Of a DNA stretch of 64,000 bases, positions 1 through 7,385 are shown piece by piece. A program made the translations under genes and the position numbers. Positions within the stretch are counted from its first letter, which is position 1; the number at the start of each line of letters is the position of its first letter. The notes beneath the pieces are model-generated. The model was not told the origin of the DNA. It ran no database searches and saw only the letters and a program-made list of their open reading frames with translations. The stretch is from an uncultured Muribaculaceae bacterium (GTDB lineage: Bacteria; Bacteroidota; Bacteroidia; Bacteroidales; Muribaculaceae): assembly GCA_910586975.1 (NCBI GenBank), contig CAJUKX010000012.1, positions 1-64,000 on the forward strand. Direction: 5' to 3'.

Positions 1-11
1 TTTAAACACCG

Positions 12-43
12 CAAAGATAAATAAAATCTTTGAAACAGACAAA
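12..43 (-). promoter_or_regulatory. Bacteroidetes-type promoter reading out of the window
   Basis: On the minus strand a TTTG (40-43) and a TATCTTTG (12-19) are separated by 20 bp, matching the Bacteroidetes primary-sigma promoter. It would transcribe a gene lying beyond the left edge. Confidence 0.55.
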
Positions 44-159
44 TAAAAAACAACGTCGCCGGCAATATGAAAAATTTACTGATTCGTGCTTCTTATGGCC
101 ATTGAAGTATAAGTGTCAAGACCTTAGTTATCAATTCATTGAATTAAAGACGGAACTTC

Positions 160-192
160 TTGCATTTCTTATAAATAAGCGCTATATTTGTA
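160..192 (+). promoter_or_regulatory. Putative promoter of the small membrane protein gene
   Basis: TATATTTG at 185-192 fits the -7 element TAnnTTTG. A TTG at 160-162 lies 22 bp upstream, slightly more than the usual 19-21. It is placed 40 bp before the ATG at 233. Confidence 0.45.
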
Positions 193-232
193 ATTAAAAA
201 TAAATTTTATAATTTCTAAATTGATATTCAAA

Positions 233-619
233 ATGATAACTATAACAATAATTATGTTTGTTATTTTGGTTTACTTCATCATGTATTGCATATGTCCGGC
301 CATAGTCTTATTTTGGCTCTCTATGCCGATTATAGCAATTATCTCCATGATTGTTTACGGTGAAATCCAAGACTGGTTATATGTTCGCGATCATCCGGAA
401 ATTAAGGAGTGGAGACGCAAACGAAAAGAGGCCGAAGATGCAAGGACTGCAATGATGTTGCAGAAATGGAGAGAACGAAGAAAAAGAAAAAAAGAAAGAG
501 AACGAAGAGAACTAAGAGAACTAAGAGAACGAAGAAGAGAACGAAGAAGAGAACGAAGAAACAGGATTAACCATGCCATTCTTGCTTTTATCACTGGTGA
601 TTCATATAATCATAATTAG
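233..619 (+). CDS. Small membrane protein with Arg/Glu-rich tail, unknown function
   Basis: I do not recognise this 128-residue protein. The ATG at 233 is preferred over an in-frame TTG at 221. Residues 1 to about 45 are strongly hydrophobic and probably form two membrane helices. The rest is highly charged, and residues about 65-113 are almost only Arg, Glu, Lys and Leu, built on a DNA repeat of the type gaacgaagaa. Such a tail probably forms a long charged helix on the cytoplasmic side. The tandem DNA repeat should vary in copy number between strains. It stands alone, with a plausible promoter upstream. It could be real or a low-complexity open frame; the hydrophobic start favours a real protein. 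Confidence 0.5.
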   Translation: MITITIIMFVILVYFIMYCICPAIVLFWLSMPIIAIISMIVYGEIQDWLYVRDHPEIKEWRRKRKEAEDARTAMMLQKWRERRKRKKERERRELRELRERRRERRRERRNRINHAILAFITGDSYNHN

Positions 620-735
620 AAAAACTACCATCTCAACTGTGGGATGATTAACTAAAACATATAGCCATGCCAAAACTACTATCATAGAGCGAGAATCATT
701 CGTTAGCTTCATAGCTTGTTGCGTTCAAGAGTCAT

Positions 736-770
736 AAAAAAAGCCCTCAAAGGTTGCAGCCAATGAGGGC
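736..770 (-). terminator. Rho-independent terminator of the small RNA
   Basis: On the minus strand GCCCTCA (770-764) pairs with TGAGGGC (749-743), followed directly by seven T residues (742-736). Confidence 0.7.
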
Positions 771-945
771 GGAAAGGTGTAAAGGCCGACCGATAAAACG
801 GCTTATAACCTTTAAAACCCGTTTGATATTATGCGTATCGAAATCGCGTTTAATGTGGGCAAATAACGGATTAATAGATAATTAACCGTTGAAGTCCTCG
901 GGGGTAGGTTAAAAAGCTGAAAAAGGACTATGGCTTAACCCACAA
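736..945 (-). ncRNA. Candidate structured small RNA with pseudoknot
   Basis: About 210 nt on the minus strand begin just after a TAnnTTTG element and end at a hairpin with a T7 run. Read on the minus strand, TGTGGG (944-939) can pair with CCCACA (859-854) and enclose an H-type pseudoknot: GGTTAA (940-935) with TTAACC (912-907), interleaved with AGTCCT (929-924) and AGGACT (898-893). AACGG (890-886) pairs with CCGTT (869-865) in a further hairpin. No convincing open frame covers it. I cannot match it to 6S, SRP, tmRNA or RNase P RNA. It could instead be a structured 3' UTR of the toxin gene just upstream, but the internal promoter argues for an independent RNA. Confidence 0.5.
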
Positions 946-947
946 CA

Positions 948-955
948 CAAAGGTA
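948..955 (-). promoter_or_regulatory. -7 element TAnnTTTG for the small RNA
   Basis: TACCTTTG on the minus strand lies just before the first paired base of the candidate RNA, giving a start near 942-945. No good TTTG was found 20 bp upstream, so this is a half-match. Confidence 0.45.
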
Positions 956-968
956 AATGATAAATCAT

Positions 969-1253
969 TTAAAATAAATCGGAATGAGAACCGGTGCGGA
1001 GCATAAGCAGGGTAAGTTCAGTGTCGTTTTGGTCCCACACCATGAGCCAGTCGCTGTTCGGACCGCTGATATGACATTCCCACATGCCGGCATAATCACC
1101 CACAAGCTTGTGTGGACGATATTGCGGCGGAAGGGTTCCTGTTTCTGAAAGAATGCGCATAGCATCTGCAATAAGCCTCATCGGTAATCCTCTTTTGGCA
1201 CATCGCTTAAGATCCTTGTCAAATCTTTTGGTATTCCTGATTATGTATTTCAT
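969..1253 (-). CDS. YafQ-family type II toxin (RelE/ParE superfamily)
   Basis: This 94-residue basic protein resembles YafQ mRNA interferases, ribosome-dependent endonucleases. Family features visible are the short RelE fold length, the N-terminal basic helix (MKYIIRNTKRFDKDLKRC), and the C-terminal RTGSHSDLF, which carries the His-Ser-Asp-Leu-Phe ending typical of YafQ. Further His residues in PHKLVGDY and WECHISG match positions used for acid-base catalysis in YafQ. Its ATG overlaps the stop of the upstream antitoxin by four bases, so the two are translationally coupled. It appears intact. Expected activity is mRNA cleavage at the ribosome, inhibited by the partner; that is family knowledge, not shown here. 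Confidence 0.85.
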   Translation of the reverse strand: MKYIIRNTKRFDKDLKRCAKRGLPMRLIADAMRILSETGTLPPQYRPHKLVGDYAGMWECHISGPNSDWLMVWDQNDTELTLLMLRTGSHSDLF

Positions 1254-1459
1254 AATTGGATACCCAGTTTTTCAAACATTTCGTCCACGGAATCATATCG
1301 TGTAACTCGTCCGGCAGCAACATCCTCAAGAGCCTCGTCAATGCCGGTCTTGCGCTTACGCTCGGGTTTGGATATTGTTACGCTATCAAACTTTGCGAGA
1401 AGTTTCTTTATCAAAGAAGCATCTTTAGGATCGCTGATTGTTAATGTTATCTGTGTCAT
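1250..1459 (-). CDS. Antitoxin of the YafQ-type module
   Basis: This 69-residue protein starts at the ATG at 1459 (MTQITLTIS). A longer in-frame reading from 1486 is possible but has no advantage. Its N-terminus looks like a beta strand plus helix (ISDPKDASLIKKLLAKF), followed by a basic stretch and an acidic C-terminal helix (SVDEMFEKLGIQL), a layout common to small antitoxins that fold on toxin binding. It lies immediately upstream of the YafQ-like toxin with a four-base overlap. It is not a clear DinJ/RelB homologue and looks like the short antitoxins found with RelE toxins in Bacteroidetes. DNA-binding autoregulation is likely but not shown. Confidence 0.75.
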   Translation of the reverse strand: MTQITLTISDPKDASLIKKLLAKFDSVTISKPERKRKTGIDEALEDVAAGRVTRYDSVDEMFEKLGIQL

Positions 1460-1876
1460 ATCAGAGAGATTTTTAAGATAAAACAAAATAAGGCGAGAAA
1501 AAGATTCTCTCGCCTTCGCAGGTTGTTTTTATTGAGTTACCTAAGAGCAAAGCTCGTAGGCCTACAGGCGTTTGTTATTATAAAGTTTCAATTTTTAAGT
1601 TTTCAAAGTGTACCGCAAGTGATACCACTTTTGACCCTCCGGTCTGAAGCGCTCGTTAATGCGCCAATGAACGTATTGCAAAGTTAAGCAATATATTGGT
1701 GTCTACCAAATTAAATCGCAACTATGTATGAATCCGCCAAAAAGTATATTATTTTCCTATTCGATTATTTTACCTTAATTTATTGTGATATAATTATTTG
1801 GTAATTACAAAAAAAGTCGTAAATTTGCGGTGACTTATGCGCCAATCATGAAAACCATTCTTACCAAGCAAACGTT
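1460..1876. other. Non-coding stretch between TA module and PanA-like operon
   Basis: No convincing gene. It holds an inverted repeat AAGGCGAGA / TCTCGCCTT (1490-1498 with 1508-1516), just upstream of the antitoxin and a possible operator or terminator. A second hairpin pairs CCTA-GAGC with GCTC-TAGG (1540-1560). The promoter of the next operon lies at its right end. Confidence 0.5.
1797..1827 (+). promoter_or_regulatory. Promoter of the first Panacea operon
   Basis: TTTG (1797-1800), 19 bp, then TAAATTTG (1820-1827) is a full match to the Bacteroidetes promoter. It precedes the ATG at 1877 by 49 bp. Confidence 0.7.
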
Positions 1877-2383
1877 ATGACTGAAAACACCGTTGATATG
1901 TTCGCAGATACCTATCGTTATAATAGTGTAGTTGTTGCGTTTTATATTGTAGCTTGGGCCAACCAAAACAAGGTTACAATCAACTTAACAAAGACGCAAA
2001 AACTACTTTATGTTGCCTATGGGGCTAATCTCATTTTAGGCAAAGATAGATTATGCAATGAGCATCCGCAGGCGTGGCCATACGGTCCGGTGTTCCCGAC
2101 CACACGCAAAAAGTTGCTGAAAACCAACCTTCAAGAAATCACAATGGATAGTGAGATTCTGGCAGAAGTGCGTGAGGATGATTATTTGAAAGAAGTTGTA
2201 AAGTTTGTGTTTGAAGGGTTTGGCAACAAAACAGCCGGACAATTAACGGCATGGTCGCACCGTGCAAATTCACCCTGGGAAGAAACGACTCACATGTCGA
2301 ACTTCAAGTGGGGCAATGAAATACCCGATGCGTACATCTACGAATATTTCTCCCAAATAATCAACGTTACACCACAGGCATAA
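1877..2383 (+). CDS. Panacea-domain (DUF4065, SocA-like) protein, candidate PanA antitoxin
   Basis: A 168-residue protein with a Panacea domain at about residues 30-150. The signature is visible as KTQKLLYVAYGANLILG (about 40-56) followed by QAWPYGPVFP (about 66-75). Panacea proteins act as antitoxins for very varied toxins and also include the proteolytic adaptor SocA. The stop overlaps the next ATG by one base, so the small membrane protein that follows is the likely partner. A strong promoter lies upstream. Antitoxin function is inferred from domain and arrangement; a phage-type GepA role cannot be excluded. Confidence 0.75.
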   Translation: MTENTVDMFADTYRYNSVVVAFYIVAWANQNKVTINLTKTQKLLYVAYGANLILGKDRLCNEHPQAWPYGPVFPTTRKKLLKTNLQEITMDSEILAEVREDDYLKEVVKFVFEGFGNKTAGQLTAWSHRANSPWEETTHMSNFKWGNEIPDAYIYEYFSQIINVTPQA

Positions 2384-2739
2384 TGATAGACAACTTAGCC
2401 ATAAATGCACAATGGGGAGTAACGGATGCAGATGAACCGCTTGCGCCCGGTCTAAACAATGTTGATAATGAATCCTTGGCTACACAAGAAAAGGAAAGAT
2501 ATAAGCAAGATACACGCCAGCGCAAATTTTTGGCTCTGTGGGTTGTTTGGGCGACCTCATTATGGCTTGGCCTTGTATTAATTATTGTTTTCTTTCAAGG
2601 ATTCTTACTTATTAAACTCGATAATACAGTGTTGAATGTCCTTTTGGCTACTACAACCATTAACGTCTTAGGCTTGGCATACATAGTATTGGAAGGGCTA
2701 TTTGGAAAATCAAAACGAAGAAGGACTAACGAAGAATAA
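2383..2739 (+). CDS. Two-helix membrane protein, candidate toxin partner of PanA
   Basis: A 118-residue protein of unknown family. Residues 1-47 are polar and acidic. Two hydrophobic segments follow, about 49-70 (ALWVVWATSLWLGLVLIIVF) and 80-105, then a short basic tail (KSKRRRTNEE). It overlaps the Panacea gene by one base (TAATG), the usual sign of a coupled pair. Some reported PanA partners are small membrane proteins that depolarise the membrane, so a membrane-acting toxin is a reasonable guess, based on context only. It could instead be an accessory protein to the larger gene downstream. Confidence 0.55.
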   Translation: MIDNLAINAQWGVTDADEPLAPGLNNVDNESLATQEKERYKQDTRQRKFLALWVVWATSLWLGLVLIIVFFQGFLLIKLDNTVLNVLLATTTINVLGLAYIVLEGLFGKSKRRRTNEE

Positions 2740-2768
2740 CCAATCAAAAGTTACTAACTTTGTTAATT

Positions 2769-3683
2769 ATGGGAACAATAATTTGTATAGCATTAACGAT
2801 TGTCATATTAGTAGTTGTAATAAAATCAGCTAAAGAAAATAAAAAACAAGCCGAACTGACAAAGCAGAGAAATGATGAAAAAAAACAGATATTCTGCAAA
2901 GACTTGATTCGTTGGAATGAGTTCATGAACAACCTTGTAGCAGAAAACGGCAATTATGTTGGTTGTATAGCCGCATTATGCAATACGTTCTCTAATAGTT
3001 TATTGGCTACAATTTATTTATATGTATTTAACAAGACTCAGAAGATAGTAATTACCAAACAGTTTGGGGGCATACCAAAGGTATATGCCGAAATACCATT
3101 TAACGCTTTACTTGATGTGGAGATTCTTTCTGAAGACCACACAAACAATAACACCGTTACCGAAACAAAGACTTCATTGAGGGATATGGCGAAACGCGCT
3201 ATTATTGGTGGAGCTGCTTTTGGGGGAGTTGGTGCTGTGGTAGGAGCAACCACAGCAAAACGTACCTCAATAACAACAACCAACAATCCAAAGATTTGGC
3301 ATAGTTTGGTTTTGAAGATAAATAGTGATATATTAACATCGGTAAAACTTGATTTTCATAATCATGAAACCTTATACAAAGTCGCAGCCGATTTGCTAAA
3401 AAAAATTTTATTAGGATTAGACAAGCAATCAGATAAAGTGATTATCAATAGTGCTCCAATTAAAAAAGAATACGTCAAGACACTTTCAAATATTGCTGAA
3501 TCTAAAGGCGAATTAAGCCACTTTGATGTTATGAGACGATATGGCTATGATTATGCGCAAGATGCTATGGTGTTATTTGCTCAATTTATGGCAGAAAATA
3601 ATTTAACAATTGAGAAAAAATTTGATGAATTGATTATTAGAAGCAAAGTTAATCAATTTTTATATCCCGAAATTCAATCTTAA
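2769..3683 (+). CDS. Membrane-anchored hypothetical protein with glycine-rich hydrophobic segment
   Basis: The ATG at 2769 is preferred to a TTG at 2760, giving 304 residues. The N-terminus is one membrane helix (residues 1-19), followed by a charged, probably coiled region. A globular middle part precedes a Gly/Ala/Val-rich stretch at about 144-160 (IIGGAAFGGVGAVVGA), which resembles a membrane-inserting or glycine-zipper segment. The C-terminus is helical and polar. I cannot assign a family. It lies 29 bp after the two-helix protein on the same strand and is AT-rich like it, so it may be a third gene of the operon. Confidence 0.6.
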   Translation: MGTIICIALTIVILVVVIKSAKENKKQAELTKQRNDEKKQIFCKDLIRWNEFMNNLVAENGNYVGCIAALCNTFSNSLLATIYLYVFNKTQKIVITKQFGGIPKVYAEIPFNALLDVEILSEDHTNNNTVTETKTSLRDMAKRAIIGGAAFGGVGAVVGATTAKRTSITTTNNPKIWHSLVLKINSDILTSVKLDFHNHETLYKVAADLLKKILLGLDKQSDKVIINSAPIKKEYVKTLSNIAESKGELSHFDVMRRYGYDYAQDAMVLFAQFMAENNLTIEKKFDELIIRSKVNQFLYPEIQS

Positions 3684-3782
3684 AAAATCTTTTTCACATA
3701 CAATGGGAGGATAACTTTTCACTAAAGGATTGTTTTTAGTAGGGATTTTTATTTCACACTCACGTTAAAGTAAGTTAAAGTT

Positions 3783-3812
3783 ATTCCCGATTATTCCCTG
3801 CTTTTTCCCTGC
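3783..3812. repeat. TTCCC-type repeat cluster at the 3' end of the integrase fragment
   Basis: Three TTCCC units lie within 30 bp, overlapping the end of the truncated integrase. A similar cluster in inverted orientation lies at 4712-4747. They may be recombinase or replication-protein sites of a lost element. Confidence 0.35.
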
Positions 3813-4399
3813 ACGTCATAGGGGTTCGAGTCGATGATTTCTGCCCTGATAGCGTCGTTTATGTAAATCTTCATGAACTTGTGGTATGAGTGAACGGTGG
3901 TCTGTACGTAGTTCTGTTTGTGGAGCCACGAGTCATAAGCCACAATGTTCTTTTTCGTGAGGTCGGTGAAGTAGGTTATCCGCTTGAATGATTTAAGGGA
4001 ATTAATCAATTTCCGCTGGACTTTCTTTGTGGACTCCCGGATGTCGGTGCGCTCATCTATCCGGGTTTCAACGTATTCAATAAAGTTGTCTGCCACAAGT
4101 CGGGTAGCAAGGAAACGGTCGAGTTTGTCAAACTCAAACTCCTCCCGTCGGCGTTCAAGGTCATGCACCCACTCTTGGATGAGTTGCCTTTGCTCAGTGA
4201 GTCGCTTGTTGAGCGAAATCATATCGGGTGAATTAATCACCATGCGGCGGTCATTCCATTGGTCGGAATAAAGTTTTACCCCGGTGGAAATCCATTTGCG
4301 TTTTCGCTCAGATGTCACCTCTATCTGTACAAGACCGGTTTTAGTTTTGGTCGCTTTGCGCTTCCGGTCAAACACAAAGCGTAATGACGGATATTTCAT
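3791..4399 (-). pseudogene. Truncated tyrosine integrase (N-terminal arm and core-binding domains only)
   Basis: The 202 codons match the N-terminal half of a Bacteroidetes tyrosine recombinase: an arm-type DNA-binding domain with a beta hairpin (FVFDRKRKATKTKTGLVQIE), then a SAM-like core-binding domain ending in INDAIRAEIIDSNPYD. The catalytic domain with the R-H-x-x-R and Tyr residues, normally about 180 residues more, is absent. After NPYD the reading runs VQGKSRE and stops. The protein could bind DNA but not recombine. Location next to tRNA-Arg and a set of repeated GGTATCACA sites suggests the remnant of an integrated element. A DNA-binding-only derivative with regulatory use cannot be excluded. 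Confidence 0.75.
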
Positions 4400-4452
4400 A
4401 TATCACTTTTTTATTAACTGATTGTTGCTTATTGTATTACAATTTCTGTTGT

Positions 4453-4707
4453 GGTATCACAAAATGAGCGTTGTGGTATCACAAAATATGTAATATGGTA
4501 TCACATGCTGCGTTTTTTACACAGCGTTATCCATATTATTTTCTTCCATTTTCTCTTTTTGGGGAATATCGTTTTCCAATCCCGAGAGGGTCTTTGTTCC
4601 GCTCCTAACGGGATTCAAATTCATGAAAAAACGTAATTGTTTGATTTTTCGGGACTTTAGGTTGATTATTTAAGTGGTATCACAGCCGGTATCACAAAAG
4701 TATCACA
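4453..4707 (+). repeat. Cluster of six GGTATCACA direct repeats, possible integrase arm sites
   Basis: Exact copies of GGTATCACA occur at 4453-4461, 4475-4483, 4497-4505, 4676-4684 and 4688-4696. A sixth copy at 4699-4707 differs at the first base. The first three are spaced 22 bp apart, two helical turns. They lie directly upstream of the truncated integrase, where arm-type binding sites of tyrosine integrases are usually found. The 44 bp between 4712 and 4755 carry the inverted TTCCC-type cluster. Confidence 0.6.
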
Positions 4708-4819
4708 ACATAGGGAAAAATCGGGAAACTACGGGAATAAAAAGGGAAACAGTCACAATACTATGGGGGCCTGAAAATCAGGCGGTTATGAATGTAAATT
4801 AGTGATATATAATAAATTA

Positions 4820-4846
4820 CCACCGTTGTTTGCGGTGGCAATTTTT
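4820..4846. terminator. Hairpin terminator near tRNA-Arg
   Basis: CCACCG (4820-4825) pairs with CGGTGG (4833-4838), followed on the plus strand by a T-run. It lies just past the 3' end of tRNA-Arg and could end transcription in either direction, more convincingly on the plus strand. Confidence 0.45.
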
Positions 4847-4855
4847 TGTCGAAAG

Positions 4856-4929
4856 TGATCCGGTTGGGATTCGAACCCAAGACCCACAGCTTAGAAGGCT
4901 GTTGCTCTATCCAGCTGAGCTACCGGACC
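4856..4929 (-). tRNA. tRNA-Arg (anticodon TCT)
   Basis: A 74-nt cloverleaf on the minus strand. The acceptor stem GGTCCGG pairs with CCGGATC, with discriminator A. The D arm is AGCTCAGCTGGATAGAGC, the anticodon loop CTTCTAA gives TCT, and the T arm contains GGTTCGAATCC. CCA is not encoded. The tRNA decodes AGA/AGG. It is flanked on its 3' side by the integrase remnant and repeats, a usual integration position. Confidence 0.95.
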
Positions 4930-4950
4930 GATGGTTTGTGTTTGCGAGTG

Positions 4951-4982
4951 CAAAATTAGCGTTTTTTTGCCATTTTACCAAA
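4951..4982 (-). promoter_or_regulatory. Promoter of tRNA-Arg
   Basis: On the minus strand TTTG (4982-4979), 20 bp, TAATTTTG (4958-4951), followed 21 bp later by the tRNA 5' end. Full match to the Bacteroidetes consensus. Confidence 0.75.
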
Positions 4983-5029
4983 ATTATCGCGGCTTTTAGA
5001 GTTTTTTAGGGGTAAAATTCGCTATATTT

Positions 5030-5941
5030 TTATATCCATCGTATAGGTTTGTACAGGAATGCCACTCCGCGGCCACCGGCGAGTGAGTATTTGTAGAATA
5101 TGTTCCATAGCCATCTGCGGCGCCGTGGTGTATGTTTAAGAATCTCGGCCACGAATGCTTTGGAATGGTTGTCGTCGCGGGCCTCGTTGGTGGCAAGCAC
5201 TATATAGCGCAGGTCTACCCAGTGGCGCTGTGCCGGGGGCAGCTGTTGCCTTACCGATTCGTATGCGGCGACGAATGAATTGATATTGAACGAGTTCTCA
5301 GAGCTTATTGAGAGACGGCTTTGCTGCACTTCCACCGTTACGGGTCCGGTAGCCTTGTTGACAACAGGGTCGAGTGCGAGTATGCGTTGCCCGAGTTCGA
5401 TATCGTCGCCCATGCTTATTTTCTCGTTCCAAAGTCCGGCCTTTATGAATAGCGATGTACGGGCCATGTATGTGAGGGTGGACATTATGGAGTGGAATAC
5501 ATTGTTGAAGTTGTGAGCCGAGTGAGAGAATCGCCTTATGATTCGCTTGCCGTCGCGGGTGTTTATGGCTCGGTCCCAGCCTATTACCTCAGCCTGAGGA
5601 TGTGCAGCCGCATAGGTCATGGCTTTTTCCACATGTTGTGGCAGCATTATGTCGTCAGAATCGAAAAACATGGTCCATCGGGTGGTAGCCCGTCGCAGTC
5701 CTGCGTTGCGAGCGGCGCTTGCTCCGGGTGTTCGTTCCTCTATGACTTCCACTTTGAAATCCGGTCTTTCCACCGATTTTTTCCATTGATTAAGCACCTG
5801 CAGGGTGTTGTCGGTAGAAGCGTTATCCACCAATATCACGTTCAGTGGCCGCCACGTTTGGGCTGCCACGGCATCGAGGGTAGGGCCTACAATCCCGGCT
5901 CTGTTGTATACCGGTATTATTATCGTGATATCGTTAGCCAT
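5030..5941 (-). CDS. Glycosyltransferase family 2
   Basis: A 303-residue GT-A fold glycosyltransferase. The ATG at 5941 (MANDITIIIPVYNRAG) is chosen over a TTG six bases upstream. The sugar-nucleotide site shows VDNASTDNTLQVL (about 35-47) and the metal-binding FFDSDDIMLPQHVEKAM at about 92-108. The remainder has the aromatic and basic C-terminal region usual for family 2 enzymes. There is no membrane segment, so it is probably a cytoplasmic enzyme adding a sugar to a surface glycan; donor and acceptor cannot be read from sequence. It is a single gene, divergent from hflX. Confidence 0.88.
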   Translation of the reverse strand: MANDITIIIPVYNRAGIVGPTLDAVAAQTWRPLNVILVDNASTDNTLQVLNQWKKSVERPDFKVEVIEERTPGASAARNAGLRRATTRWTMFFDSDDIMLPQHVEKAMTYAAAHPQAEVIGWDRAINTRDGKRIIRRFSHSAHNFNNVFHSIMSTLTYMARTSLFIKAGLWNEKISMGDDIELGQRILALDPVVNKATGPVTVEVQQSRLSISSENSFNINSFVAAYESVRQQLPPAQRHWVDLRYIVLATNEARDDNHSKAFVAEILKHTPRRRRWLWNIFYKYSLAGGRGVAFLYKPIRWI

Positions 5942-6045
5942 ACACAAAGGTATAAAATAAATCCGTTAAGTATCAATTTAAAAATAGTTATATTTGAATT
6001 TTTTATAATAGTAAGCTCTCAGGCTTATGAAAAACAGGCTTACAA

Positions 6046-6076
6046 TTGTTATTTATCTTATAAATACGTAACTTTG
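6046..6076 (+). promoter_or_regulatory. Promoter of hflX
   Basis: TTG (6046-6048), 20 bp, TAACTTTG (6069-6076). The ATG follows at 6095, leaving a very short leader. Confidence 0.7.
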
Positions 6077-6094
6077 CAAGATAAATATTGATAT

Positions 6095-7321
6095 ATGAAA
6101 GAATTCGTTATAAGTCAGGAAACGTCGGAGCGCGCTGTTCTTGTGGGGCTTGTGAATGATGCCCAACCCGAAGAGCGTGTAAAGGAATATCTCGATGAAC
6201 TGGCATTTCTGGCAGATACGGCGGGGGCCGACACTGTGGCACGTTTCACACAGCGTCTTGACTATCCCAATCCCCGCACTTTTGTAGGAAAGGGTAAACT
6301 TGAGGAGATAAAGGCTTATGTGGAAGCCAACGAGATAGGTCTGGTTATCTTTGACGATGATCTTACCACAAAGCAGGTGGCCAATATAGAGAGGGAACTG
6401 CAGGTGAAGATTCTCGACCGCACAAGTCTTATCCTTGATATATTTGCGCGCAGGGCTCAGACTGCTCATGCCAAGACTCAGGTTGAGCTGGCGCAGTATC
6501 AGTATCTGTTGCCGCGATTGACACGCCTGTGGACTCACCTCGAGCGTCAGCGCGGTGGTATAGGTATGCGTGGCCCTGGTGAAACTCAGATTGAGACTGA
6601 CCGTCGAATAATCCTCGACAAGATAGCTCGCCTGAAGGAAGAGCTGCGCAGCATAGACAAGCAGAAGTCGATACAGCGCAAGAACCGTGGCAAACTTACC
6701 CGTGTAGCCCTGGTAGGTTATACCAATGTGGGCAAGTCTACTATCATGAACCTACTGAGCAAGAGCGATGTGTTTGCCGAGAACAAGCTGTTTGCCACAC
6801 TCGACACTACGGTGCGCAAGGTCGTCATTGACAATCTTCCGTTTCTGCTCACCGATACCGTAGGGTTCATACGCAAGCTGCCCACCGGCCTTATTGAATC
6901 GTTCAAGTCAACGCTCGATGAGGTGCGCGAGGCCGACATCCTGGTGCATGTGGTTGATATATCGCATCCTAACTTTGAGGAGCAGATAGAAGTGGTCAAC
7001 CAGACACTGCGCGATGTTTGCGGTGGCGATACCAAACCTGCCATACTGGTGTTCAACAAGATAGATGCGTTCAAGTACACGCCCAAGGACGAGGACGACC
7101 TCAGCCCGGTGAAGCGTGAGAATCTGTCGCTCGAAGACCTGCGCGCCACATGGATGGCCAGACTCAACGACAACTGTATATTCATCTCTGCCAAGACCGG
7201 CAAGAATATAGATGAATTGAAGCATAAACTGTATGAGATGGCCAAGGAAATACATCTGGCACGATTCCCATACAACGACCTGCTGTATCAGACATACGAC
7301 GATCAGACTGATGAACAATAA
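6095..7321 (+). CDS. hflX: Ribosome-associated GTPase HflX
   Basis: A 408-residue GTPase that binds the 50S subunit and splits stalled ribosomes. The HflX N-terminal domain covers about residues 25-150, with DYPNPRTFVGKGKLEEI typical of the family and a glycine-rich linker RGGIGMRGPGETQIETDRR (about 153-171). The G domain starts at about 203 with P-loop GYTNVGKST (208-216), then DTVGFIRKLP (switch II) and NKID (G4). The C-terminus ends shortly after the G domain, the usual length for Bacteroidetes. It is monocistronic, with a promoter just upstream and a strong hairpin terminator after the stop. Confidence 0.95.
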   Translation: MKEFVISQETSERAVLVGLVNDAQPEERVKEYLDELAFLADTAGADTVARFTQRLDYPNPRTFVGKGKLEEIKAYVEANEIGLVIFDDDLTTKQVANIERELQVKILDRTSLILDIFARRAQTAHAKTQVELAQYQYLLPRLTRLWTHLERQRGGIGMRGPGETQIETDRRIILDKIARLKEELRSIDKQKSIQRKNRGKLTRVALVGYTNVGKSTIMNLLSKSDVFAENKLFATLDTTVRKVVIDNLPFLLTDTVGFIRKLPTGLIESFKSTLDEVREADILVHVVDISHPNFEEQIEVVNQTLRDVCGGDTKPAILVFNKIDAFKYTPKDEDDLSPVKRENLSLEDLRATWMARLNDNCIFISAKTGKNIDELKHKLYEMAKEIHLARFPYNDLLYQTYDDQTDEQ

Positions 7322-7365
7322 AAAAGAGAGCGGCTTCACAGATTTTTATGGCCGCTCTCTTTTTT
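7321..7365. terminator. Bidirectional terminator between hflX and DUF2807 lipoprotein
   Basis: GAGAGCGGC (7326-7334) pairs with GCCGCTCTC (7351-7359). An A-run on the left and a T-run on the right make it usable from both convergent genes. Confidence 0.8.
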
Positions 7366-7385
7366 AATATAATGAGTATGAAATG

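Noticed and set aside
4451..4636. 61-codon frame over the GGTATCACA repeats, and a CRISPR reading of the repeats
   Set aside because: The repeats are 9 bp and irregularly spaced with no cas genes, so not CRISPR. The frame is a by-product of the repeat region.
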